A DNA stretch of 44,259 bases from Fundicoccus sp052116145 (GCF_052116145.1 NZ_JBQKLQ010000012.1:1-44259); one strand, 5' to 3'. Positions 1-9,064 are shown, numbered from the stretch's first letter. The notes: a model not told the origin generated them from the letters alone. Numbers and translations are program-made.

Positions 1-103
1 ATCAGCCGTAGCCAATAAACTCTTACACATCTTGGTGTTTATCTTTGTTTAGTTTTCAATGAGCTTTGTGTCAGTTGCGAATGTTTTGTTTCGCTGTGAC
101 AAC
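1..103 (-). promoter_or_regulatory. rRNA operon leader with boxA-like site
   Basis: Read on the minus strand, this is the start of a pre-16S rRNA leader. Positions 51-65 read AGCTCATTGAAAACT, close to the Bacillus boxA antitermination element (TGCTCTTTGAAAA) found in rRNA leaders. It lies just downstream of strong tandem promoters. The 16S gene itself must be left of the window and is not seen; the call rests on the promoters, boxA and leader-like sequence. Confidence 0.75.
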
Positions 104-109
104 TTTTAT

Positions 110-139
110 ATTGTATCACGTTTCGATTAGGCTTGTCAA
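110..139 (-). promoter_or_regulatory. rRNA promoter, proximal
   Basis: Minus-strand sigma-A promoter: consensus -35 TTGACA at 134-139, 18-nt spacer, -10 TACAAT at 110-115. It is the closest of three tandem promoters to the rRNA leader. Confidence 0.85.
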
Positions 140-218
140 CCACATTTCAAAAGATTATTTAAATTCTTTTTCTGTGACTGGATGGCTGTGAAGCGCATCG
201 CCTTAACGGAACTTTTAT

Positions 219-248
219 ATAATACCATGATTCTCTGTCGCTTGTCAA
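219..248 (-). promoter_or_regulatory. rRNA promoter, middle
   Basis: Minus-strand sigma-A promoter: -35 TTGACA at 243-248, 18-nt spacer, -10 TATTAT at 219-224. The spacer ends in CATGG, as in the distal copy. Confidence 0.8.
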
Positions 249-343
249 CCACTTAATTAAATTTCTTTTAAGTTATTTACAGAAAGGTTTTGTTCTTGTA
301 AAGACTTCTTTACGTTTTGTACGACCTCTTAACGACAAGAACT

Positions 344-373
344 AATATACCATGGTTTCAAACATTCTGTCAA
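344..373 (-). promoter_or_regulatory. rRNA promoter, distal
   Basis: Minus-strand sigma-A promoter: -35 TTGACA at 368-373, 18-nt spacer, -10 TATATT at 344-349. It shares CATGGTAT around the -10 region with the middle promoter, suggesting the two arose by duplication. Confidence 0.75.
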
Positions 374-1296
374 CAACTTTTTCAAATTTCTTTGAAATAT
401 TATGACACTTCTATTTCTTGTTTTATCGACAGTTTTAAAAGCCTTTTAAATCAACAATACTACTCTCAAACATGGATGCTGAATTAATGGATTATTCTAC
501 TACCGATTCAGTTCTAAGTTAGTTTTGAATTTAATTATTTCTCTTTAACTTTACGAATTCAGATTTTCATTTTAAACATGGCAATAAAATTTATAGATCC
601 GTTCAATTTTATTTAATTTAGTGATTTTTATTTACCAAAGAAAGAGTTTCGCATTTATACTATAAACCTTTGGGTCTTTTAATTACCTGCCTCAATGATA
701 AAGTTTATTCTTTTATCTAATACTATGGTTTTAATATCCATTTAATATAACTTTACTCCTTTGTATTTTCTTATTCTTTTTTTTTAAGAATTCTTTATTA
801 GTTACTAGCTATACACACATCAATAGACATTTATTTCTATCATGCGTTTACTTTATTATTAATACCGTCAGTCATTCATGATCATTAAAATTATATCCAA
901 GTTATCAAGTCTTACTTTCACACAAGGCACGTTAACACGTTTGTAGTCCAAAGTAATATTTACACATCTACAAAGAGCTGTTACTAAATTCTTGTGACAG
1001 AGTTATTCCTTTTTTTAGCAGAGCGTTTACATCATCTCTTCTATAGAAAGAACAATTAACTGCTTCTACAGAACACTCTCTTAAACTCAAACTGCTTATT
1101 TTTGATTGAGTTTTCATAAATGACTTAGAATAGAGGCGCCATTCCATTTTGAGCTATTCTTGAAGCATTTATACGCTCATCTCTTTAGGTCTAGTTCTCT
1201 TTCAGTGGCAGCAGTTATCATTTAACCCCTTTTCCAAGTGTTACACCACTGCCTAAGCCATATTAATCATTTACACCTGTAGATTCTTCTATAAAT
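374..1296. other. AT-rich stretch without recognised genes
   Basis: About 0.9 kb between the tuf terminator and the rRNA promoters. It is very AT-rich, with stop codons in all frames. I see no coding sequence, tRNA, repeat array or convincing promoter. It could be spacer DNA or the remains of lost genes. Confidence 0.6.
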
Positions 1297-1297
1297 A

Positions 1298-1324
1298 GCA
1301 AAAAAACGCCCCAAAAGGGGCGTT
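1298..1324 (-). terminator. tuf terminator
   Basis: Perfect 8-bp stem AACGCCCC/GGGGCGTT (1305-1312 and 1317-1324) with a 4-nt loop, followed on the minus strand by seven T. It lies 22 bp past the tuf stop and ends the rpsL-rpsG-fusA-tuf unit. Confidence 0.9.
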
Positions 1325-1345
1325 ATATTTGTAGAGTATATTGGA

Positions 1346-2539
1346 TTAAGCGTTGATTTTTGAAACAACACCAGCACCAACAGTACGTCCACCTTCACGG
1401 ATTGAGAATTTAGTTCCATCTTCAATCGCGATTGGGTGAATTAATTCTACTGTCATTGCTACGTTATCACCAGGCATAACCATTTCAGTTCCTTCTGGTA
1501 ATTCTACAACACCTGTAACGTCTGTTGTACGGAAGTAGAATTGAGGACGGTAGTTAGTAAAGAATGGAGTATGACGTCCACCCTCTTCTTTTGATAATAC
1601 ATAAACTTCAGCTTCGAATTTAGTATGAGGTGTGATTGTACCAGGTTTAGCTAATACTTGACCACGTTGGATTTGATCACGTGTAACACCACGTAATAAT
1701 GCACCAATGTTGTCTCCAGCTTCAGCGTAGTCTAATAACTTACGGAACATTTCTACACCTGTAACAATTGTTTTGCTAGTAGCTTCAGCGATACCAACGA
1801 TATCAACTTCGTCACCAACTTTAACTTGTCCACGCTCAACACGTCCTGTAGCTACAGTTCCACGACCTGTAATTGAGAATACGTCCTCAATTGGCATCAT
1901 GAATGGCTTGTCAGTTTGACGTTCTGGTTCTGGAATGTAAGTATCTACAGCTTCCATTAATTCTAAAATTTTAGCTTCGTATTCTTCTACGCCTTCTAAA
2001 GCTTTTAGAGCTGAACCAGCGATTACTGGAATGTCGTCACCAGGATAGTCGTATTCTGTTAATAAGTCACGAACTTCCATTTCAACTAATTCTAATAATT
2101 CTTCGTCGTCAACCATATCTACTTTGTTTAAGAACACTACGAAGTAAGGAACACCTACTTGACGTGATAATAAGATATGCTCACGAGTTTGTGGCATTGG
2201 ACCATCAGCTGATGATACTACTAAGATCGCGCCGTCCATTTGAGCAGCACCTGTGATCATGTTTTTAACGTAGTCCGCGTGACCTGGACAGTCCACGTGT
2301 GCGTAGTGACGGTTAGCTGTTTCATATTCGATATGAGAAGTGTTGATCGTGATTCCACGCTCTTTCTCTTCTGGTGCGTTATCGATTTCTGCATATGATT
2401 GTGCCGCTTGGCCACCAAAGCCTTGTTTAGCTAATACAGTTGCGATTGCAGCTGATAAAGTTGTTTTACCGTGGTCAACGTGTCCTAAAGTACCAATGTT
2501 AACGTGCGGTTTTGAACGGTCAAATTTTTCTTTTCCCAT
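1346..2539 (-). CDS. tuf: Elongation factor Tu
   Basis: GTPase that brings aminoacyl-tRNA to the ribosomal A site in the cytoplasm. At 397 aa it has normal EF-Tu length. The N-terminal G domain shows GHVDHGKTT (about residues 18-26), the DCPGH G3 motif and NKVD G4 motif, followed by the two beta-barrel domains. The ATG start has a strong AGGAGG ribosome site. It is the last gene of rpsL-rpsG-fusA-tuf, but also has its own good promoter in the 153-bp gap after fusA, fitting its need for higher expression than EF-G. Confidence 0.99.
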   Translation of the reverse strand: MGKEKFDRSKPHVNIGTLGHVDHGKTTLSAAIATVLAKQGFGGQAAQSYAEIDNAPEEKERGITINTSHIEYETANRHYAHVDCPGHADYVKNMITGAAQMDGAILVVSSADGPMPQTREHILLSRQVGVPYFVVFLNKVDMVDDEELLELVEMEVRDLLTEYDYPGDDIPVIAGSALKALEGVEEYEAKILELMEAVDTYIPEPERQTDKPFMMPIEDVFSITGRGTVATGRVERGQVKVGDEVDIVGIAEATSKTIVTGVEMFRKLLDYAEAGDNIGALLRGVTRDQIQRGQVLAKPGTITPHTKFEAEVYVLSKEEGGRHTPFFTNYRPQFYFRTTDVTGVVELPEGTEMVMPGDNVAMTVELIHPIAIEDGTKFSIREGGRTVGAGVVSKINA

Positions 2540-2605
2540 TTTAGTTATATCCTCCTAAGATTTAAATTCTTCTGTTATAGATTTAAAAGTAAACCTATCA
2601 AATTA

Positions 2606-2634
2606 ATTATACCGAGTTACTAAACTAATTTCAA
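2606..2634 (-). promoter_or_regulatory. tuf promoter
   Basis: Minus-strand -35 TTGAAA at 2629-2634, 17-nt spacer, perfect -10 TATAAT at 2606-2611. The promoter sits inside a 9-bp inverted repeat (2610-2618 and 2648-2656; TACCGAGTT/AACTCGGTA). Confidence 0.8.
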
Positions 2635-2692
2635 TCCTTAGCTTACCAACTCGGTAAAAGTGAAGCTTGTGCTTTTAGCTTGATGCTAAAAA

Positions 2693-4783
2693 TTAAGCGT
2701 CTGTTTTACCACCGTATTGTTTGATGATATCTTCAGCGATTGATTTTGGCACATCTTCATAGTGATCAAATTGCATTGAGAAAGTTCCGCGTCCTTGAGT
2801 AGATGAACGCAATGTTGTTGCGTATCCAAACATTTCTGATAACGGAATTAATGACTTAACAATTTGTGCGTTACCACGTGCTTGCGTACCTTCGATACGT
2901 CCACGACGTGAGCTAACGTGTCCCATAACATCTCCTAAATATTCTTCAGGAACTGTTACTTCTACAGCCATCATTGGCTCTAAGATAGTTGGGTTAGCTT
3001 TTTTAGCAGCGTTACGTAAAGCTAGTGATGCAGCAACCTTGAAGGCTGTCTCAGATGAATCGACATCGTGATATGATCCATCAAACAATCTAGCTTTAAT
3101 GTCTACTAATGGGAATCCAGCTAATACACCATTTGCTAAAGAGTCTTTTAGACCTGCTTCAACTGCTGGGATGTATTCACGAGGAACCACACCACCGACA
3201 ATAGCGTTTTCGAATTCGAAGCCTTTTCCTTCTTCGTTTGGTGAGAACTCAATCCAAACGTGTCCGTATTGACCTTTACCACCAGATTGACGAACGAATT
3301 TACCTTCAGCTTCAGTTGACGCACGGAATGTTTCACGGTATGAAACTTGTGGTGCACCTACAGTAGCAGAAACTTTAAATTCACGTTTTAAACGGTCAAC
3401 GATGATATCTAAGTGTAATTCACCCATACCAGCGATGATTGTTTGTCCAGTTTCGTGATCAGTTGATGCACGGAAAGTTGGATCTTCTTCTGCAAGTTTT
3501 TGTAATGCAATACCCATTTTATCTTGGTCAGCTTTTGAATCTGGTTCAATAGCGACTTCAATAACTGGTTCTGGGAATTCCATTGACTCTAAGATTACAG
3601 AATCTTTTTCGTCACATAAAGTATCACCAGTTGTCGTGTTTTTCAAACCTACAGCTGCAGCGATATCACCAGAGAATACTTCTGGAATCTCTTTACGAGA
3701 GTTCGCATGCATTTGTAAGATACGTCCAACACGTTCACGGTTATCTTTAGTTGCGTTTTTAATGTATGATCCAGCTTTTAAAGTACCAGAATATACACGG
3801 AAGAACGTTAAACGTCCTACGAATGGGTCAGTCATCACTTTAAATGCTAAAGCCGAGAACGGCTCGTTATCATCAGCGTGACGTTCGATTGCTTCACCAG
3901 TAGATGCATCGATACCTTTAATAGATTCGATATCAGTAGGTGCTGGTAAGTAATCGACAACTCCGTTTAATAGAAGTTGAACACCTTTGTTTTTGAATGA
4001 AGATCCACAGAATACTGGGAACATTTCTACAGCTAAAGTCGCTTTACGGATTCCAGCAGTCAGTGTTTCAGCATCTACTTCTTCACCTTCAAGGTAAGCC
4101 ATCATAATGTCTTCATCAGTATCCGCTACTGCTTCAACTAATTTCATACGCCATTCTTCAGCTAACTCTTGCATGTCTTCAGGGATTGAAATTTCTTCAA
4201 TATCTGTCCCTTCGTCATTGTTATATTTGTAAGCTTTCATTTCAACTAAGTCAATGATACCGTTGAATTGATCTTCAGCACCGATTGGTAATTGAACTGG
4301 GTGAGCATTTGCTTGTAAACGTTCGTGTAATGTACCAACTGAGTACAAGAAGTTCGCACCGACTTTATCCATCTTGTTAATGAAAACAATACGAGGTACA
4401 CCATAAGTAGTTGCTTGACGCCAAACTGTTTCAGTTTGTGGTTCAACACCAGACTGAGCGTCAAGTAATGTTACCGCACCGTCAAGTACACGTAATGAAC
4501 GTTCTACTTCTACAGTAAAGTCCACGTGACCTGGTGTATCGATGATGTTTACGCGGTGGTTATCCCATTCTGCAGTTGTTGCTGCTGATGTGATTGTAAT
4601 CCCACGTTCTTGTTCTTGTTCCATCCAGTCCATTTGTGACGCACCTTCGTGAGTTTCACCAATTTTATGGATACGACCTGTATAATATAAGATACGTTCT
4701 GTTGTCGTTGTCTTACCAGCGTCGATATGGGCCATGATACCGATATTACGAGTTTTCTCAAGAGAAAATTCTCTTTTTGCCAT
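2693..4783 (-). CDS. fusA: Elongation factor G
   Basis: Translocase GTPase that moves tRNA and mRNA through the ribosome and helps in ribosome recycling. The 696-aa length is typical. Visible motifs are the P-loop AHIDAGKTTTTERIL near residue 18, DTPGH, NKMDK, and the conserved C-terminal domains IV-V (GGVVPREYIPAV, then RRGRIEG). The ATG is preceded by GAAAGAGGGG. It lies 89 bp after rpsG in the same operon. Nothing unusual was seen. Confidence 0.99.
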   Translation of the reverse strand: MAKREFSLEKTRNIGIMAHIDAGKTTTTERILYYTGRIHKIGETHEGASQMDWMEQEQERGITITSAATTAEWDNHRVNIIDTPGHVDFTVEVERSLRVLDGAVTLLDAQSGVEPQTETVWRQATTYGVPRIVFINKMDKVGANFLYSVGTLHERLQANAHPVQLPIGAEDQFNGIIDLVEMKAYKYNNDEGTDIEEISIPEDMQELAEEWRMKLVEAVADTDEDIMMAYLEGEEVDAETLTAGIRKATLAVEMFPVFCGSSFKNKGVQLLLNGVVDYLPAPTDIESIKGIDASTGEAIERHADDNEPFSALAFKVMTDPFVGRLTFFRVYSGTLKAGSYIKNATKDNRERVGRILQMHANSRKEIPEVFSGDIAAAVGLKNTTTGDTLCDEKDSVILESMEFPEPVIEVAIEPDSKADQDKMGIALQKLAEEDPTFRASTDHETGQTIIAGMGELHLDIIVDRLKREFKVSATVGAPQVSYRETFRASTEAEGKFVRQSGGKGQYGHVWIEFSPNEEGKGFEFENAIVGGVVPREYIPAVEAGLKDSLANGVLAGFPLVDIKARLFDGSYHDVDSSETAFKVAASLALRNAAKKANPTILEPMMAVEVTVPEEYLGDVMGHVSSRRGRIEGTQARGNAQIVKSLIPLSEMFGYATTLRSSTQGRGTFSMQFDHYEDVPKSIAEDIIKQYGGKTDA

Positions 4784-4872
4784 CTATGTTTCCCCTCTTT
4801 CATATAGTGAATAGATGTTTAGCAACGATATATGTCAGCTGGTCAAACCAACTGACATAACCATTATAAATC

Positions 4873-5343
4873 TTACCAACGGTAATGAGCAAATGCTTTG
4901 TTAGCTTCTGCCATTTTATGCATATCTTCACGTTTCTTAACAGATGCTCCAGTGTTGTTAGCAGCATCCATAATTTCGCGAGCTAAACGAGTTTCCATTG
5001 TTTTTTCTCCACGAAGACGTGAGTAGCTTACTAACCAACGAGTAGCTAGTGTAGTACGACGCTCTGGACGAACTTCAACAGGAACTTGGTAGTTAGAACC
5101 CCCTACACGGCGAGCTTTAACTTCTAATAGTGGCATAATGTTTTCAATTGCTTGTTCAAAGACTTCAATTGGTTCGTTACCAGTTTGTTCTTTGATAATG
5201 TCAAATGCTGAATATAAAATCGTAGCAGCTTTACCACGTTTACCATCAACCATTAAACGGTTAATTGTACGTGTTACTAACTTCGAATTGTAAAGTGGAT
5301 CTGGCAAAACTTCACGTTTTGTTACGGGACCTTTACGAGGCAT
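4873..5343 (-). CDS. rpsG: 30S ribosomal protein S7
   Basis: Primary 16S rRNA-binding protein that organises the 30S head. The 156-aa length is normal. It has the conserved start MPRKGPVTKREVLPDP and the GGSNYQVPVEVRPERR block. The ATG has a clear GGAGG site. In many bacteria S7 represses its own operon; no S7-binding structure could be confirmed here. It sits between rpsL (64 bp upstream) and fusA. Confidence 0.99.
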   Translation of the reverse strand: MPRKGPVTKREVLPDPLYNSKLVTRTINRLMVDGKRGKAATILYSAFDIIKEQTGNEPIEVFEQAIENIMPLLEVKARRVGGSNYQVPVEVRPERRTTLATRWLVSYSRLRGEKTMETRLAREIMDAANNTGASVKKREDMHKMAEANKAFAHYRW

Positions 5344-5407
5344 TCAAATTCCTCCTTTCATGTTTATAATAGAATTATTTATTTTATATAATATATTGAA
5401 CCTGAGC

Positions 5408-5821
5408 TTAAGCTTTAGGTTTCTTAGTACCGTATTTAGAACGGCTTTGTTTACGTTCGTTAACTCCAGCTGTATCTAAAGCACCACGTACGATATGGTA
5501 ACGTACCCCTGGTAAGTCTTTCACACGTCCACCACGAATTAAAACAACACTATGTTCTTGTAGGTTGTGTCCAATTCCTGGGATATATGCAGTTACTTCC
5601 ATTAAGTTCGATAAACGAACACGTGCATATTTACGTAAAGCAGAGTTAGGTTTTTTAGGTGTCATAGTTCCCACACGAGTACATACCCCACGTTTTTGTG
5701 GAGACATTGTGTTTGTTTGGGCTCTCTTGAAGCTGTTATAACCTTTGTTTAAAGCTGGTGAATTCGATTTAGTCAATTTTGACTTACGCGGTTTGTTCAC
5801 TAGTTGGTTAATAGTAGGCAT
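5408..5821 (-). CDS. rpsL: 30S ribosomal protein S12
   Basis: Decoding-centre protein of the 30S subunit and the site of streptomycin-resistance mutations. The start chosen is the ATG at 5819-5821 (MPTINQLVNKPR), which has an AGGGAGGAGG ribosome site; a longer in-frame extension from 5875 has no support. The 137-aa product has the conserved TPKKPNSALRK and LPGVRYHIVRG blocks. It is the first gene of rpsL-rpsG-fusA-tuf. Confidence 0.98.
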   Translation of the reverse strand: MPTINQLVNKPRKSKLTKSNSPALNKGYNSFKRAQTNTMSPQKRGVCTRVGTMTPKKPNSALRKYARVRLSNLMEVTAYIPGIGHNLQEHSVVLIRGGRVKDLPGVRYHIVRGALDTAGVNERKQSRSKYGTKKPKA

Positions 5822-5983
5822 TAAATGTCCTCCTCCCTTGTATTCAATCTTAGTCCACACATCCAAGTGTGTCATTTTTGTATAAAATCCAACCGCGATG
5901 CATAAGCATCACGATTCTGGGTGAGTCTATAGCAGTCAGCACGACTGTGAAACAGGAATCTGTCAATAAAAAACACCTTAGTC
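5822..5983 (-). promoter_or_regulatory. Long rpsL leader with hairpins
   Basis: Roughly 160-nt untranslated leader between the promoter and rpsL. On the minus strand it can form an 8-bp hairpin CGTGATGC/GCATCGCG (5893-5912, one G-T pair) and a small ACACA/TGTGT hairpin near 5856-5871. It could host translational or transcriptional control; no named leader motif was recognised. Confidence 0.4.
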
Positions 5984-6012
5984 ATAATAGCACGCACTTT
6001 TGCTAACGTCAA
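5984..6012 (-). promoter_or_regulatory. Promoter of rpsL operon
   Basis: Minus-strand -35 TTGACG at 6007-6012, 17-nt spacer, -10 TATTAT at 5984-5989. The position fits transcription of rpsL-rpsG-fusA-tuf. Confidence 0.75.
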
Positions 6013-6061
6013 CCTTTGATAATGCATTTTATGAATTCTAATTAAATTATCATTTATCCCC

Positions 6062-6102
6062 ATAAAATTAAAGGAGATAGCTACAAAACATCGCCATCTC
6101 CT
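6062..6102 (-). terminator. Terminator after GNAT gene
   Basis: Stem GGAGATGGC/GCTATCTCC (arms at 6073-6081 and 6093-6101, one G-T pair) followed on the minus strand by a T-rich tail. It separates the GNAT gene from the rpsL promoter. Confidence 0.65.
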
Positions 6103-6122
6103 CAGTATTATTTGTTTGCGTC

Positions 6123-6407
6123 TTATGCGTCCGCGTTGATATGATCAAATTTTTCTGGTTCTTCTTCAAATTTTTTCACAACGTAAGAACAGCTCGCTTT
6201 AATTTTCTTGCCTTGTGCTTCCATCTCTTCGACTAAGCGATCTAATAACTTACCTGCAGCTCCTTGGCCGCGTAAAGCTGGAGACACAAAAGTGTGATCA
6301 GCAACAACTACCTTTGGATCATCTGTTAAACTAAATGTTATTTCAGCTAACTTTTCACCATTCGCGTCACGATGGACAAACGCATTGTTTTCTCTAATTA
6401 ATTCCAC
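6123..6407 (-). CDS. Small GNAT-like N-acetyltransferase (YjdJ/COG2388 type)
   Basis: The 94-aa protein resembles the minimal GNAT family (Acetyltransf_CG type). It has the acetyl-CoA loop RGQGAAGKLLDRLVEEME at about residues 46-63, then a conserved Cys/Tyr strand (KASCSYVVKKFEE). The substrate is not known for this family. It starts with GTG at 6405-6407, supported by an AAGGAGGAG site. It appears to be transcribed alone, with its own weak promoter and terminator, between lysS and the rpsL operon. Confidence 0.85.
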   Translation of the reverse strand: MELIRENNAFVHRDANGEKLAEITFSLTDDPKVVVADHTFVSPALRGQGAAGKLLDRLVEEMEAQGKKIKASCSYVVKKFEEEPEKFDHINADA

Positions 6408-6446
6408 GTTATCTCCTCCTTATAATACATACGACACTTCATAAAG

Positions 6447-6475
6447 AGTATAACATAGATGATATCTATTCAAAA
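6447..6475 (-). promoter_or_regulatory. Possible promoter of GNAT gene
   Basis: Minus-strand TTTTGA (6470-6475), 17-nt spacer, TATACT (6447-6452), about 40 bp before the GTG start. The -35 match is weak. Confidence 0.4.
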
Positions 6476-6499
6476 AAAATATGATTGAACGCACTTATT

Positions 6500-8011
6500 C
6501 TAGTGATTACGCATTGTTGGGAATAATAAAACATCACGAATTGATTGAGAGTCTGTTAACAACATAACCAATCGGTCAATTCCAATACCTAGTCCACCTG
6601 TTGGCGGCAATCCATATTCTAAAGCCTCAATAAAGTCTTCGTCTAATGGATGTGCTTCATCGTTTCCTGCATCTTTTTCACTTAACTGCGCTTCGAAACG
6701 TTCACGTTGATCAATCGGATCTGTCAACTCTGTAAATGCGTTCGCATACTCATGACCTACAATAAATAATTCGAATCGGTCAGTAAAGCGAGGGTCTTGG
6801 TCATTTTTACGTGCTAATGGAGAAATTTCAACTGGATGTCCATAAACAAACGTTGGTTGAACAATTGAATCTTCACATTTTTCTTCAAAGAAATTATTAA
6901 TCACATGACCTACAGTGTTATCGTGAGGATTTAAGTAAACACCATGGTCTTTGGCTAATGCTTTAGCTATTTCAAAGTCCATTTCTGGCCAGAAATCTAC
7001 ACCAGTTTCTTCTTTAATAATGTCTACCATGTGAACACGACGCCATGGAGAACCTAAATCCACAACTTTATCAGCATAATTAACTTGACTTGTGCCTAAT
7101 GCTCTTTCAGCTACAGTACGGATCATTTCTTCAATTAAATCCATAACGTCTGTATACACCGAGTAAGCAGTATAGGCTTCTAACATCGTAAATTCTGGGT
7201 TATGCGTTGTATCAATCCCTTCATTACGGAAGACACGGCCAATTTCATAAACTTTTTCCATGCCACCTACTACTAATCGTTTTAAGTGTAGCTCTAAAGC
7301 GATTCGCATATAAAGCTCCATATCTAGAGCATTATGATGGGTAATGAAAGGACGAGCAGATGCGCCACCTGCTAAGTTATGCAAAGTAGGGGTTTCTACT
7401 TCTAAATACCCTTTATCATCTAAAAACTTACGGATTTCACGGATGATTTTCGAACGATTGACAAAACGATCAAAACTTTCACCGTTACTGATCAAATCTA
7501 AGTAACGTTGACGGTAACGTTGCTCAACATTCGTTAGACCATGATATTTATCCGGTAATGGGCGCAATGCTTTGGTCAATGGTTTGAAGTCACTTGCCCA
7601 AATTGAAAGTTCTCCAGTATTTGTTTTGAACAATTTACCTGTCATTCCAACGATATCGCCTAAGTCAGCGGTTGTCCACCAACTATATTGTTCTTCGCCA
7701 ATGCCATCTTTACGAACATACAGTTGAATACGGCCCTTCATATCTTGAATGTGAGCAAAGCCGGCTTTGCCTTTACCTCGTTTTGATACGATACGTCCCG
7801 CTACCGAAACGATAATTGGCTCTGCCGCTTCTAACTCCGCCTTATCCATCGAGTCATACTCAGCAAGCAAATCAGCTGACAAATGGCTTTTTTCAAAGCC
7901 AATGTCGAATGGGTTTATATTGGCCTCAGCCATCGCTTGCATCTTCTCGCGACGCACGATCAACTGATCATTTAGTTCTTGTTCAGTTTCATGTTGATGA
8001 TTATCTGTCAT
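6500..8011 (-). CDS. lysS: Lysyl-tRNA synthetase, class II
   Basis: Charges tRNA-Lys with lysine in the cytoplasm. The start chosen is the ATG at 8009-8011 (MTDNHQHETEQ), with AGGAG 8 nt upstream; an in-frame GTG three codons earlier overlaps that site. The 503-aa protein has an N-terminal OB-fold anticodon-binding domain (about residues 60-150) and a class II catalytic domain with motif 2 (YEIGRVFRNEGIDTTHNPEF) and motif 3 (GLGIGIDRLVMLL). It follows hslO; the dusB gene often found between them in related genera is absent. Confidence 0.98.
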   Translation of the reverse strand: MTDNHQHETEQELNDQLIVRREKMQAMAEANINPFDIGFEKSHLSADLLAEYDSMDKAELEAAEPIIVSVAGRIVSKRGKGKAGFAHIQDMKGRIQLYVRKDGIGEEQYSWWTTADLGDIVGMTGKLFKTNTGELSIWASDFKPLTKALRPLPDKYHGLTNVEQRYRQRYLDLISNGESFDRFVNRSKIIREIRKFLDDKGYLEVETPTLHNLAGGASARPFITHHNALDMELYMRIALELHLKRLVVGGMEKVYEIGRVFRNEGIDTTHNPEFTMLEAYTAYSVYTDVMDLIEEMIRTVAERALGTSQVNYADKVVDLGSPWRRVHMVDIIKEETGVDFWPEMDFEIAKALAKDHGVYLNPHDNTVGHVINNFFEEKCEDSIVQPTFVYGHPVEISPLARKNDQDPRFTDRFELFIVGHEYANAFTELTDPIDQRERFEAQLSEKDAGNDEAHPLDEDFIEALEYGLPPTGGLGIGIDRLVMLLTDSQSIRDVLLFPTMRNH

Positions 8012-8130
8012 CCATTTCACTCCTCACTTAATCTTTACACATTGCATATTTTAACTGAAAACATCATAAAAGTCATTGAAAGAAAGAATTTATCTCCAGA
8101 CTTCAATTGTTTACTCTATCTACCTTAAAA

Positions 8131-9018
8131 TTAGTCAGCGATCTCTTTATCCACTAAGATCGCTTCTAGATCTTCTTCAGAAAATTGATAATGGTTATTA
8201 CAATAGTGACATACCGTTTCAGCACCATGATCCTCGATAATCATCTCTTCAATTTCCTTACGGCCAATTAACTTTAATCCTTCAGTAAAACGTTCTTTAC
8301 TACATGAACATAAAAATTTAACATCTTGGTAGGCAAGTATTTCTGAATTATTCTCTCCTACTAGGAGATCTAATAATGATTCAATGCTTTCGGCTTCTTC
8401 TAATTTATCAGAAAAACGCCCAAGTGATCCGATACGCTCTTCAATAGCAGTAATCGTTTCTTCTGTTGCACCTGGCATTACTTGAATCATAAAACCGCCT
8501 GCTGCAGCTACCGATTCATCGGGATTTACTAACACACTTAAACCAATCGCTGATGGCGTTTGCTCAGAGACTGCCATATAGTAGGTAAAATCTTCTGCTA
8601 ACTCACCACTAATTAAAGGCACTTGTCCTGAAAAGGGTTCGCTATCGCCGATGTATTTACGAACAATCAATGAACCTGGCAAGCCAACAGCAGCAGCTAC
8701 GTCTAGTTTACCTTGATCATTTAATTCTAAAGCAACTTCTGGATTGGTTACATAACCACGAACATGACCATACGCATCACCATCTGTCACAACGCGACCA
8801 ACCGGCCCTTCCCCAATAATTTCAACACTTAAACGATCTGTCCCTTTTAAGTTTGCTGATAGTAACGCAGTCGCCGCTAATGTACGACCTAAGACAGCCG
8901 TTGCTGTATGCCAAGTTTGATGTCTTTCGCGTGCTTCGTTCACTGTTTTAGTTGCATCTAATACAAATACTCTTACTTGACCATCATAGGCTAATGCTTT
9001 TAATAATTGATCTGTCAT
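8131..9018 (-). CDS. hslO: Hsp33 redox-regulated chaperone
   Basis: Cytoplasmic holdase chaperone activated by oxidation. The 295 aa match the family. The C-terminal redox switch is intact: C237-x-C239 and C270-x2-C273, which bind zinc when reduced and form disulfides under oxidative stress. The ATG start has an AAAGGAGAG site. It lies downstream of ftsH in the same direction, but tandem hairpins in the gap suggest partly separate transcription. Confidence 0.97.
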   Translation of the reverse strand: MTDQLLKALAYDGQVRVFVLDATKTVNEARERHQTWHTATAVLGRTLAATALLSANLKGTDRLSVEIIGEGPVGRVVTDGDAYGHVRGYVTNPEVALELNDQGKLDVAAAVGLPGSLIVRKYIGDSEPFSGQVPLISGELAEDFTYYMAVSEQTPSAIGLSVLVNPDESVAAAGGFMIQVMPGATEETITAIEERIGSLGRFSDKLEEAESIESLLDLLVGENNSEILAYQDVKFLCSCSKERFTEGLKLIGRKEIEEMIIEDHGAETVCHYCNNHYQFSEEDLEAILVDKEIAD

Positions 9019-9064
9019 TTTATATACTCTCCTTTAACATTCCAAAGTCTTATATATCTTACTC

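Noticed and set aside
5872..6063. 63-aa ORF upstream of rpsL
   Set aside because: It lies over the predicted promoter and leader, has no ribosome site and has no recognisable sequence.
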